This document shows, in pieces, positions 35,728-49,828 of a stretch of DNA of 64,000 bases; position 1 is the stretch's first letter, and the number at the start of each line of letters is the position of its first letter. The notes below the pieces were generated by a model, which worked only from the letters and a program-made list of their open reading frames with translations, was not told the origin of the DNA and made no database searches. The position numbers and the translations under genes are program-made. The stretch comes from Auanema rhodensis (taxonomy: Eukaryota; Nematoda; Chromadorea; Rhabditida; Rhabditidae), in contig OZ059895.1 in the NCBI GenBank assembly GCA_964057225.1, positions 5,518,001 to 5,582,000 on the forward strand. The letters are read 5' to 3'.

Positions 35728-38388
35728 ATGATTATGCAACATGATGAACGGTTTGCAATAATAATAAAAATTAAAATGAACTAGAGAATTTAGGGAGAAT
35801 AATCCCGATCTAATTCAGGAATTGAAAAAAAGTAGACTTAGATTGAAGTATAACTGGGAAAATTTATTCAAGAAATATGAGAATATTAAGGAAAGTGGAA
35901 TTGAAGTGAGTCTTTGTTGAACCTAAATAAAGAAAAGATTTCCAACATAGATTCAACTGGATACTTTTGAAGTATTTGCTCCAGAAGGAATGGATCGACG
36001 AACAGTTACCAAAGAAGTTGAAAAACATGAGTTTCTTGGATCTCAATTTGGGTATTGTTTTATTAAGTTCATACTTATTTGTTTTGTATCAGGACTTCGG
36101 CATTAGCTGCTCCCTGCAATGATGTTGAATCTTTAGAAGGTTGCCATCCGAAGGTTATTGCTAAATGTCGTAAGATGGACAAGGTGATTAAAACTAACGT
36201 TTTAATGAATACATTATGTTTTACAGGAATTTTCGAAAATTCACCAAGTGTTAGCAGTGGTACCACATAGGCAAAAGTTATGGAAGAAGCCAGTTAGACC
36301 GAAGAAGATTATTATACGAAAAACTATAAGGGTTAGCTTTATAAACTCAGCCTTTATAACACATAGTAAATGTTTAGGAAGATATAATAGCAGTAGATAA
36401 AAAATCGCTTGGTTTTCGTCCGATTGGTATTGCTTAGGAGTTTAATTTTAATGATATAATTTATTTATTCAGTTGCTATTGATGATGGGATGACTGATGG
36501 CCCTGTTCCTCAGCACATTCAATCAGCTTTACGTAAGATTTTTCTTGTATTATTTTTTTTTTATTGTTCAATTTACATAGAACTCCTTGTTCCTTATACT
36601 TATGAAAGTCATCTTTTTTGTACTATATGCTATTTAGAATCTGAACCTAAAAGACAAATAGTTTGTCCACCGTCTTCACAAATCCCTTTTCCCGCTGTGG
36701 CTCTCAAGAATGGATTAGAGGACGGTCCAATATCTTCCACAATGTGTATTGCTGGTAAAGATATTTTATGTTATTTTTCTTCATGGTATTGTTATCAGAA
36801 TCAAAACGAAGATCTTTGCCTGTTAGCTTGATGGGTTTAGGTTTGTGTAATAGTACATAATTGCATGTCTTATTCAACTATAGGTTGTTCAGGAGTGAAG
36901 TCTCCTTCTTTCAACTTTAAATCTGCTGTTCATCCTATGTTGACAAACGGTCTTTCGGATGGACCTATTGAAACAAATTTAATGACTGATGAACTCTGTT
37001 ATCAGCCGGAGGAAATGCCGGACGACACAAAAGAAGATGGACCTATTGTAGAATTTCCTTCCTCGCAATCAATTATTGTAAATGACGGACTTTGTGACGG
37101 TCCTCTTGAATTATCCCAGTCATCGCAATCATTTGATGATAATGAAGGATTAGATGTCGCTACGATATCGTCTCAGGAAGACACATATCACGATGTCGTC
37201 TCTGGACGACACAGCTCACATCCTTCAATAATGTTTAAGAATGGCTTAGAGGACGGTCCTGTTTCTATAAATCAGAGTCTAGATCGTATTATAAATTTAT
37301 GTATTAAATTTCTAAATAAACTTTTCAGAATTTTCTGTAAACGATGAGCCTTATTCTCGTGACTCATCTTCTGAACCAAATGTGGCCAAAGACGACTCTG
37401 TTTTGATTCCTGCGGTTCGAAGAACTGAAACCACTGAAGAATATTGTCAAAATCTAACTCTCAACACAAATGTACAAAGCTTTTTTACTCAAAATAGTTC
37501 TCAAAATAGTTCTCCTGTAAGTAGCATGTTCGTGGTTGTATTGATTGTCATGATTCAGATGCCTCGTGGCAGCAATTTTTCTATAGCAGTGCCGTCTCCA
37601 GATGATTCAACAGTGAGTTTAGATCTTAATCATCGGGAGAAATGCTTATTTGACAATATTTTCAATGCTTTAGTGTTCGCCTTCTCGTTTTGTTGTCGCA
37701 GCTGAAAAGATAGAGTCGACGCATTTTACTATGCCGACTCCTCATGTGGAACAGTCAAAGTTTCAAAGTTGCTCTTTTCTGCATAATGTAATTTTTATAT
37801 AGAAAAAGTATCAAGCGAAGTTCCACAGAAAGTGGTGTTGATATGATTGGTGCTAAGAAACCAAAAAGGTAAGTTAATTGCTTTTATTCAATCGTATAGA
37901 AATATTTAAAGAGACATACTTGATGCTAATACTGGTCAACCCGGAGAAGAAAATGATGGCCTTGCTCAAGATATTAGTATTTTAGAATATTCAACTGAAA
38001 TTAATAACTTTTGGATGGAACTAGTATGTTATAATATATTTTCCATGTTCCATCATTTATTTTCAGTTGTTTGATGATATTTCACGAGAAATTAACAAGT
38101 CAAGTTGTAAACCGCGACACTTTTTAGGAATAAAAATGACTGAACTGTTAGGTGATCAAACTCTTATTACTAATTGGGTTAATTATTCTAAAAATGGCAT
38201 AGAAGAGTAAGTAATGTTTTGAAAGTATGAATATACTTGGCTCTTTAGAATCACTGATGGTCAAGATTATGTGGCGAGAGAAGAACGACGTTTGTACTGC
38301 AGTGCTAGAAGGAGAAACAGTTTCATGGTCCGAGGGTATTCTGCTCTTTGATATTCTGGATAATCAAGAAAATATTCTAGTCATCTAA
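35728..38388 (+). CDS. HJURP/Scm3-like CENP-A chaperone candidate with NGLxDGP repeats
   Basis: Seventeen exons join in phase to 625 residues (35728-35750, 35794-35905, 35951-36051 ... 36884-37276 ... 38249-38388). Residues 14-59 hold a helix-turn-strand segment (LKKSRLRLKYNWENLFKKY, then IQLDTFEVFAPEG) that closely parallels the CENP-A-binding core of HJURP/Scm3: KSR-x-R, L-x-x-KY, a Gln-hydrophobic-x-T strand (the TLTY box position) and P-[EQ]-G. A long disordered middle carries six copies of a motif [NDT]G[LM]xDGP[ILV] or its core, DGP. A basic stretch (KRSSTESG...KKPKR) suits nuclear import, and an unassigned folded C-terminus follows. There is a 299 bp gap to the flavoenzyme gene and a TTTTCAG acceptor at 35701. 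Family assignment is my inference from the N-terminal pattern; the rest matches nothing I know. Confidence 0.7.
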
Positions 38389-38705
38389 TGTATATATTTA
38401 TCATACTTTTTTATCATAGGACTATTGTGATTAAAGTTTTATGAAAAAGAAAAAAAAGAAAATACTAAAACGTATTTATTGAATAATTAAAACTGATGAA
38501 ATATATTTGTTAACTTTCTTTTTACGGTAATAATTGTGAAGTTGTTTTTCTTATCAGGGATTTTAGTTTCAGCGTGAAATTTGTGCATAAACCTTGAATC
38601 ACAATTATCGTAAATCTTGTATCATTAAACCTGTATATGGTCACTATGTATTTTACATTACGAGCAAATTGTTCTTACTAATAGCAGAACTTTGTAGAAT
38701 TTCTT

Positions 38706-41700
38706 ATGACTTGGAATCTTAATGCAAGTCTACCAGCGATTGTTGGATCAGAAGTAAGTTCTTAAAATATATATGATTTCAACAATAATTTGTCATAGTG
38801 TGGGATTGACATCGGAACAGCTGATAAATTAATGGAATTGTACGAAGATGGAAATGAGGTTTCAATTATGTCTTGAACGAATTTTGTGTAGTGAGAATAC
38901 TTAGGTTGCCTATGTAGCACGATACCGTGGTGATGCACATAAGGGGTTGTCGTGTCCAGTTTTGCGATCTACATTTGAAACATACCTAAAAATCAAGTAA
39001 TTTTGTTGTTTATTTATATCTAATCCGGTATAAACAGAGATTTGAATAAGAAGGTAGAGAAAGCTCTACAAACTGTACAGTCTAAGATTAATAATGACAA
39101 TGAGAGAAAATATGCTGTTCAACGCTTGCGGGAAGCTCGTGATGTTAAAGATGTCTCGGAAATAACACAAGCATTGATGTCAGGAAGAAAAACTAAAGCT
39201 GATAAAGCCAGGTTTAATACTAATGTTGTTGATGAAATGTAAATCTTTGGCTTTTAGGGAGCTAGGCCTTTCCAAAGTTGCGGATGCTATATTAGATAAA
39301 CTTCATATATCTGTGGTAAAATATGTGGATAAGAAAAATCCTGGTAATATTATGAGAAATTGATTTTTTAAATGTTCATTTATCTGTGATTTTCTTTTAG
39401 AACTTGCTGATATTGAGAAAGTCAACGAACATTTAGTATACTGCTTATCTGATGCTATTAATCGTCTTCCAGAAACTATCGATTATGGCAAAGATATGTA
39501 TGCTTTTCAAGTTTCTATATTTTAATGTTTTTGATTATTCAGAAGTAGCCTGAAAAATCCGTCGGCTCGTATATCAGTTAGGTGTGAATTATCTAATAAA
39601 GCTAAGAAATGGACAGAGAATGATCGAGAATTTCATTTAATTAAACACTTCGAAGCTTATACAGATTTTAAACGGGATGCTAGTCGGGTTCAAGGTTACC
39701 AAGTTAGTCAATATTTTAGCTTCTATTCTCATGATTTTTCTAAGATATTGGCTATGGAACGAGGTGATGAGAAAGGTGCATTATCTTGGAAAATAGAAAT
39801 TGGTTCTGATCTAAAGCGCTCACATCCAGCTTCAAAAATCAGGTCTGTTGAAATAGTTTCAAATATTTGAAGTCAGCTCAAATTTCATTCAGGGTTCTTC
39901 CAGAGCATGTTCAACTCTTTAACACTGCCCTGGATGATTCTATTAATCGCTTACTTATTCCAAAAATTCAACGTTCTATTAAGTATTTTAACTTACTGTA
40001 TCTGATATTTATCTCTATTTACAGACGACTGCTAAAGTCGCAAGCTGAGGCGGAAGCTATTGCATGTTTTTCTGCAAACTTAGTTCAGCTTTTTGCTCAA
40101 GAAGGGTTATCTGATAACTATGTGATTGCTCTTGATCCTGGCTTTGGAGCATGCAAGTCAGCATATTTAACGGACACTGGTTATTAGTTTCTTTATGAAT
40201 TCCAATATATATAATGGTTATATCTAGGAGCTGTAATTGAGACAACGGAATTTCATCTGCGAGGTACTATGTTTGATAAAAAGGGACAAGATACTCTTAT
40301 GCGATGGGTGAAAGTTTGTAAGCATAAAGTTGTTGTCGCTATTGGTAATGGTACTGCTTCAACTGAAACTCAAAAAGCTGTTGCTGAAATGATCAGGAAG
40401 CGACAATTTGGCTCGAAAGATATTCGCTTTTGGTTTGTAGATTTATAGTAACTTATTACGAACTATTTGCTTGCATATGTAAAGTGTTGTGACAGAAAAT
40501 GGAGCTTCCAAATATAGTATCACACCATTAGCAGAGACAGAGCTTCCCAACATGCCTATAACGCAGAAAAGTGCAGGTTTTTAATATTAATTTGCTCTTC
40601 ATCTTGTCGATAATTTTAGTGTCTATTGGCAGACGTTTATTGAATCCTATGGCAGAATATGTCAAAATTGAGCCAAAACACTTAGGTTTGGGAATGTATC
40701 AAGTATGTTATTACAATTATTTTTCCATAAAATAATATATTAAGCATTCGGTTAATGAAAAGAAATTGAGTGATATATTAGAACTTGTTGTCCGAGAATG
40801 TGTATCACTTCGAGGAGTCAACATCAACAGTGCTTCGTTTCATTTGTTACAGTAAGTATTTCACATAATCTTACTTCTATGAATATAAAATTAATTAATT
40901 AATATGAAACTTCAAACTAGAAAATTTCATGTAAACTATGTTTGACCTTTTTTTTCTATATTTATGTCTGACCAAACGGCTCATTTTCAAAATGGCGTTA
41001 TGGAATTATACTTTCTTTTTTTCCAGACAAATCTGCGGATTGAATAAGAAAACATCTGAAGGAATCGTAGCTTACAGAAACAAGAATGGTCACTTCACTT
41101 CGAGATTCCAGTTAAAAGATATCCCAGGATTGGGCCCTAAGTCTTTTGAGCAGTGTGCTGGTAGAACAATTACTAAGTTTTGCCCACTTTTCTACAACTT
41201 ACAGGTTTCCTTACTATATCTCCGCCAAATGACAGTAGCGAGAGTAAAGTTTCAAATGCCAAGCGGAGAAAACTCGATTATAATCCTTTAGATGGAACAA
41301 CAGTTCATCCAATGCATTATGATGTCGCAAAAAAGTTTACTATTTTATGAAAATTTAATAGAGCTTTCACGTTCCAGACTTTTGAAGCGTTGCAATATCA
41401 ATCTTGAAAATAGCATAAGCTTATCACCGAAGCAAATTAGTGATTTGAAATCTTTTCAGGTTTCAAACGGTCTTCAGGTTGTTAGATTGATTACAGTTCT
41501 TTAGAATCCATCATCGGATGAACAACTTGTTATTGAGTTGCTTACGGAACCTTCAAAAACAATTCCTCCACCTCCTTTGCTAACAGAAGTTCGTTCAACT
41601 TCTTCCCTTCAAATAGGAGAAACAATGTTTGGGCGGGTTCAAAATCAAGTTGCATTTGGAGTGTTTGTTGACATTGGGGCAGAATGTAATGCATTGGCTC

Positions 41701-41870
41701 ATAAGTCTTCATTAACAGAGCCATTTCCAGAGGTGATAACTCTAATAGAAAGTCGTACATTTTCATTTCAGGTTGGAACACAACTGCTTGTTAAAATAGT
41801 ATCTGTAGATGTTCCACGAAAACGCATCAACATATCACCCGTTTCAGTTAGTCATTTTTCTTTACGTTAG
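38706..41870 (+). CDS. SRBD1: SRBD1/Tex-like S1 RNA-binding protein
   Basis: About nineteen exons yield a protein of about 740 residues. In order: the Tex N-terminal helical region (RYRGDAHKGLS, KYAVQRLREARDVKDVSEI, ELGLSKVADAILD); the YqgF/RNase H-like domain (YVIALDPGFGACKSAYLTDTG, VVAIGNGTASTET); the helix-hairpin-helix pair (LNKKTSEGIVAYRNKNGHFTSR, DIPGLGPKSFEQCAG); and an S1 domain at the end (GETMFGRVQNQVAFGVFVDIG). This is the order of bacterial Tex and animal SRBD1, which bind RNA/DNA; the metazoan role is poorly defined. An NLS-like KRRKLD lies between HhH and S1. The protein stops soon after the S1 barrel, within the usual range. It is the last of the plus-strand run and converges with the three-finger gene, 161 bp away. 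Confidence 0.92.
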
Positions 41871-42031
41871 AGAATATAAAAATATTAAAAAAAGCTATAT
41901 TTTACGAGAAAAGTACAACTAAAAGAAATATATGTATAATGTTCACACAATATTAACACTAAAATCTACAATATTCAAGGTAAAAATTACAAAGTACAAA
42001 ACATAGTATATCAGGTGATTGTTAAGAGTTA

Positions 42032-43174
42032 TTATTTTTGAATATTGTTAAATATTATCAATATACTGACAAGAAAGCTGAAAATGATTGGCATTTTTGC
42101 AGTACCACTTCCTTCCGGGTTCTTACGAATTTCTCGAATTCTTTGGAGATCTTCCTACAAAAAAAACAGGAATATTGAGCATTTTTAAACTGTCAACAAA
42201 CCATATCAATAGCTGTATCTGCCCAGGTGAATTTCTCATTACATTTGGCTGCTCCACGACAGCAGCAAAGACGGCCTTTCTTTTCAATTCCATCTAGCTG
42301 AAACGGTTTGTGATTTAAACGTTGAGCATCTGAAGCCAAAACGAATAGTACCTCATAAAGGAATTCAAAACAAAGTGATTGAGTTCCGTTTGCTCCCATC
42401 GCATCCATAGCGATGTCTTCACAAGTCGGCTGTGTAGCTAATGCTTCAGTATCCCTCCAACGACTATTATTGTGAAATTTCTAGATAGTAGTAATACTGA
42501 TTAAAACATTATAAATAGCCAATTGAACCTTGTCTTCTTCAAGGGACATATGATGAAGAACAAGTTTTCGGGAGTGACATCCACGGTGTACAGTTGTTAT
42601 CCCTCCTTCAACATCCTAGAATCAAATTGTAAGACAACGAAAACTAAGCTTTTTCAAGATTCTGGCCTATGGGGTGAAAGAACTGTAGAAACACACCGAA
42701 CTAAGCATAGCATAACACCAAGGATCATCGCACGGTTTGAACAGTCGAGCTTCTTCATTTGGCTCTTCCACCGAGTTGTAACAAGACTGGCCAGCAGCAT
42801 ACTTTGGTGCGACCGGAATAAAACCAAGATTGCAACCATCGGCATCATTACAGCAACAAACAGTGCTGTTATCCCGAGAAAAACAACCACTATTCTTTTT
42901 GTTTTTCAATGTTTCCTATAGATATGAGACATATTCAGGAACAATGCATGTAGGCGCTACCTGTCCAACACAGAAGTTAGCTTCATCGCAGTCAAAAGCT
43001 CCTGATGATTTATTATGGAAACACCATCCCCAGATGTCATGGCCTTTACAGAATCCCTGTAAATTGCTATATCAAGTAGAATATATATATATGTAAATAT
43101 ACCTTCTTGTCATCAACGCAGAAGCGGGCGTCTAATGGTATTAGACATACAGCAATCAGTAGTAATAGATACAT
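42032..43174 (-). CDS. Cys-rich surface protein with two three-finger-like modules
   Basis: Seven minus-strand exons (43103-43174, 42961-43056, 42697-42915, 42529-42615, 42352-42480, 42202-42297, 42032-42154) give 273 residues. A signal peptide (MYLLLLIAVCLIPLDA) precedes two repeated Cys-rich units. Each contains a CxxxD/H-rich start and closes with the three-finger signature CCC-x4-6-CN (STVCCCNDADGCN and LCCCRGAAKCN), as in Ly6/uPAR and activin-receptor ectodomains. The C-terminus is a short hydrophobic segment (MPIIFSFLVSILIIF) with a few residues after it, preceded by Gly/Ser/Ala, which suits a GPI anchor or a single membrane helix. Nematode two-domain proteins of this type are common, but the ligand is unknown. 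The exon joining residue 73 of the third exon to DVEGG uses a GTGTGT donor and is the least certain junction. Confidence 0.82.
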
Positions 43175-46026
43175 AATGAAAGGATTTATTAAATATTCGA
43201 ATATATTATGAAGAAACAGTAGGAAAGAAGATTTCTTTAGCTTTCAATATGCTCTTCTTCCTGTTGAGACGATCGCGCAGTGTTCGCTCGCCTTTTCAAC
43301 CGTCTACTTGATATGGTTCTGGCTTGCCCGGGTGACAGTATGGCAAGAATACGGCGCAGCACCAAACTTACAAAACCGCTGAGTAGGATTGCAGCTGAGG
43401 GTCTGAGAGAGAGTTAAGACCAGGAGCTCGGAGGAGCTTCCGTTAAAATAGAAACAGGGCTGGATAGAAGAAAGACGACCAAAAGAGAGGGAGAAGAGGG
43501 AAGAGAGAAGCTATGTTCATATCGAATGATGACATGCATTTTGAAGGAATTGCTCCTCATCCATCTGTCATTACTCATGCCACTTCGTATAGGGACTGTC
43601 AAACGACATGGCTGAAATGTGAAAAAGCTATTCTCCGGCTCTGGCAAGAACTCATTTCATATCAGCTTTTTTCAATTTTTTCTTTTTTTTACAAAGTTGA
43701 CATTGTTCCTAGATATTCCTATGCGAAATAGATAATAGAAGAGACCCAGAGGGGCACAAAGTATTTTGATCGTGGCATCGTGAGCTATCTTATGTGCAGA
43801 AGCAAGTCCAACATCTACTTTAGTCTCTCGCATTAATGAAACGTTTTCTCTTCAACTTTCAACTTTTTTATCTTTCTCGTTCATATATTTTTAACTCTTT
43901 TCTCCTACTCATGATCTCTCAGCCGCTTTCCTTCACTTTTCAATACTCATATCTTTTCTTGGACTCTCCATCATACACTGAATCATTTTCTTTTCATTTT
44001 TCGTAAAAATGAGAAACTTCTTGAAGATATCTTGTTGTGTTGTCATCAGACTTGTAAATGACGGTAAAACAATAAATCTTGCAATAAGAATAAAGAAAAT
44101 ATGAATAAAGGCAAAGATGATAAAGGACATAAAATGAACAGAATTAGTTAACAGTTGCAGCAGATGGACACACCATTTTCTAAGAGTTTAGCGGATTAAG
44201 CTGCAGATGGTTATGTAACGGATGTTACAATGACTCAATCTGTTTTTGCTTGATGAGAATAAGAAATCATTCAATAGTCATTGCGTGATTATCTGCCTTA
44301 TTCTTAATTATTTTGAATATGTATATTCAATCAGGTCTTTCTTATATCACTTTGTTATTCCACCAACATAGTTAGAAATGTATGAAAAGACGAATGTACA
44401 ACCAGTTTGTGAGTCGATTGAATAAAAAAAGACAGACGAATGTCAAAAAAAAGTTCACGTAAAACGTCACAATTTCACGCAAATTTCGCATAATTTAATA
44501 TTTAGTCTAATTAACTATAATTTTTTGAATTATACGTTTGTATTTTGTAAAATATTAAAATGTTTTTTAAATGTAATGATGACAGTTTTATAAAAATAGA
44601 GAAATTATTTAAAAAGCTCTACTTATATGTAATTTTCATTTTTTTTTGTTTAAAAATAACATACAAAATATAATAAATCTTTATTTTACATTCTATATAC
44701 AAGCTGTTTTGAGTGACATAATTAGGGGTGGTGAGAAATAATTTTTATAAAAAGATAACATTTAAATGAAAAAAAAACACATTAATAATGACATACATGT
44801 ATAGGTAGTAGTAATAAATATTTCTTCATATATATATATATATATATATTTAAATTTATATGTATATGCTTATACTTCTTTCATATTGTATCTGTTTTTG
44901 GAAAAGATTGTGAAAGAGGAGATGTTTTCCGGAAAGGCAAATATAGAAATACATCTTTGAATTGTAAGCTGTAACTTTGAGATTAACGTATGTGTTAGAT
45001 ATTTCATGAATATTCTTAGAATTTATTCAGTAAAAAACTTCTTTCAAACGTTCTTCTGTTAAATTTAATGAAATTTGTTTAGAAATAGTTTTTTCCTTAT
45101 CTATGTAATTGCATGTTCATCTAATTTGCCTTGTTTTGGTTTTACTGAATTCTGAGGAATATTCATCAATCACACAAACATTATCTTCGATTACTGAATT
45201 ACCGAATTTCCAAAATACAACTAGTAACAACAGAAGTTGAATTGAATTTATTTCATTTAATTTGTATTAAACTAGTGATTTTGGGATTTTGTGATTCATA
45301 AGTCTTTTCGTGAATGATGTATTTTGCCGTATATGTGTTGGGACCATTCATCCTTTTATGGGTTTAACAGAAAAAAAAACTTTTTCTTCTTCTCAAGTTG
45401 ATATGGAAAAGAAAAGTTTTAAAGATCTGCTCTAGGAAAGATCAGCAGAGGGTAGAAATAAATGAAGTTGGAAGAAGAGCAACAACAATTGAAATGTATA
45501 GTTGAGAAACGAGGAAAAAAACATTTTATTGTTATAGTTTAATATTTTCTTATGAAAGTTTCAAATTATCCATAGTATATATATATTATATATATATAGT
45601 AGAATGAAGGACTTTTTTTTTCAAAAACAAAATTAAATAAAAAATAAATGAGGTCAATGAGATGTACGCAAGTCTGGAGGTGACACTTCGACGTCATCAG
45701 TTTTTGGATTAGTCAGATTAGCTTCAGAATATACTTATATTTACGGGAATTCCGGATAATTTTCTCAATTTTGGGTTGGTAATCGCCTCGTATGAAAGCA
45801 ATCTGAAGAAGGCAACTGATGACATATTGTAATATACAAAGTTATTGAGTTAGAGAGATTTGAGTATTATTCTGATTTACGATATCGTGATTGATCATTC
45901 GTGTCATCAATATTGAAGATAATCATGGACATCGTCATCATCATCTGAATCCCTGCATTCATACGGTAGTGATAATGACAGTTGTGCGTTTGCTAATGGT
46001 GAAATAGCCGTTGAGGTTGACTGATG
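43175..46026. other. 2.9 kb intergenic region between two minus-strand genes
   Basis: The block at about 43,240-43,730 is GC-richer, with a purine-rich run at 43,400-43,510 and frames open on both strands (a 72-codon plus frame at 43513-43731). It may hold the promoter of the three-finger gene or an unassigned exon. The rest, 43.8-46.0 kb, is AT-rich with an AT run at 44,830-44,850, and should include the 3' UTR of the zinc-finger gene. Confidence 0.55.
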
Positions 46027-48661
<2,635 letters not shown>

Positions 48662-49689
48662 CTGAAATAGAATTTCAATGAATTTCAAGATTTTATGCTT
48701 GTTTTCTTCTGATTTGAAATATTTGGGAAAAATGAGCGAGATACGTCGGGAGGAGCGGATATAGATTTAGAGCATGATTTACTAATTTTTCCTTAAATTA
48801 TTTTACAATTTTAGGTATAAATCTTTTATTTTCTTCAAACAAAATAATAAATTAGAATGAATTTTTTAATAAAAATAATACCAAATAGAAATTATAGTTA
48901 AGTTATATAAATATTTAAAAGTTAAAAATCAGTTGTTGAATGTTTCATAACAATTTCAAAATTCAAAAATTTTATTTTTTTAACTAAATATTCAGGAATA
49001 GAAGCAAAATTTCAAATATTTGTTCTCACATGAAGAAAGTTAATTTTTTTTTCGTTAACTATTAAGAACTTAGAGTGCGATATAAAGTAAAGATTATTGA
49101 GAGAGTGATGAAAGATATAAAGGAAAGAGAGACTTGAGAGAGGGAGAGAGAAAGAGAGAGAGAGAGAAAAAGGAAAAATTCTAAGCAAGAGTACTTGACT
49201 ACTGAGCTTGAATGTTACAATTTTCGGATCGAATACATTTCAAAGCAGGTGAAGATTGATGATTTACTTTTTCAAAACAAGTTTATAAGTTGGCAAGTAT
49301 GCATTCCAAGTCAGTAAGCAGCGTGTTAACAACTTAAGCTCAGTCAATGTTGAACTTCAAGGACAATTTTTTTTTTGTCACTAAACTTGTCAAGTTTTTA
49401 CAATATTCATAACTCACTATGATATTTCAAAGCGTCTCTTTGCATGTCTCTTCTCTCTCTCTCTTTCTTTTTGTCTTTAATTCATCTCTTACATTCTAAG
49501 AATTTCTCCGATATTTTAAAAAATATATAATATTCCTTTTTATTTGTAAAAATATCAAAAACAACTAATTGAATTGTGGAGGTGGGAAATGAGAAGATTC
49601 TTGGCGTGTAAGCTCACCTCTGGGTCCGACGAAATTTTTTCAGCTTTTCTTGACCAATTACCCCAAAAGAAGAAGTAAGAGTTTTTTGA

Positions 49690-49828
49690 TCAAAGAAGAA
49701 CAAGCTGTATGTGATAGGCGAAACTCTCGAGTGGATCGAATGGGTGGTATTCTAAGCCTAGTCCAGGTCCTCGACTTAAAGGTTGAGGGAGGATGAAATC
49801 CACCCAATCAATGCCTTTGCAGCTTCTC
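49690..49828 (-). CDS. Candidate minus-strand terminal exon (unassigned)
   Basis: After an acceptor ending CTTTGAG, 45 codons and a TGA stop encode a protein-like segment (KGIDWVDFILPQPLSRGPGL, then HPFDPLESFAYHIQ). The exon starts one base before a codon, matching the two-base overhang of the 51779-51854 exon. It could end a short isoform or a nested same-strand gene. Confidence 0.35.
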
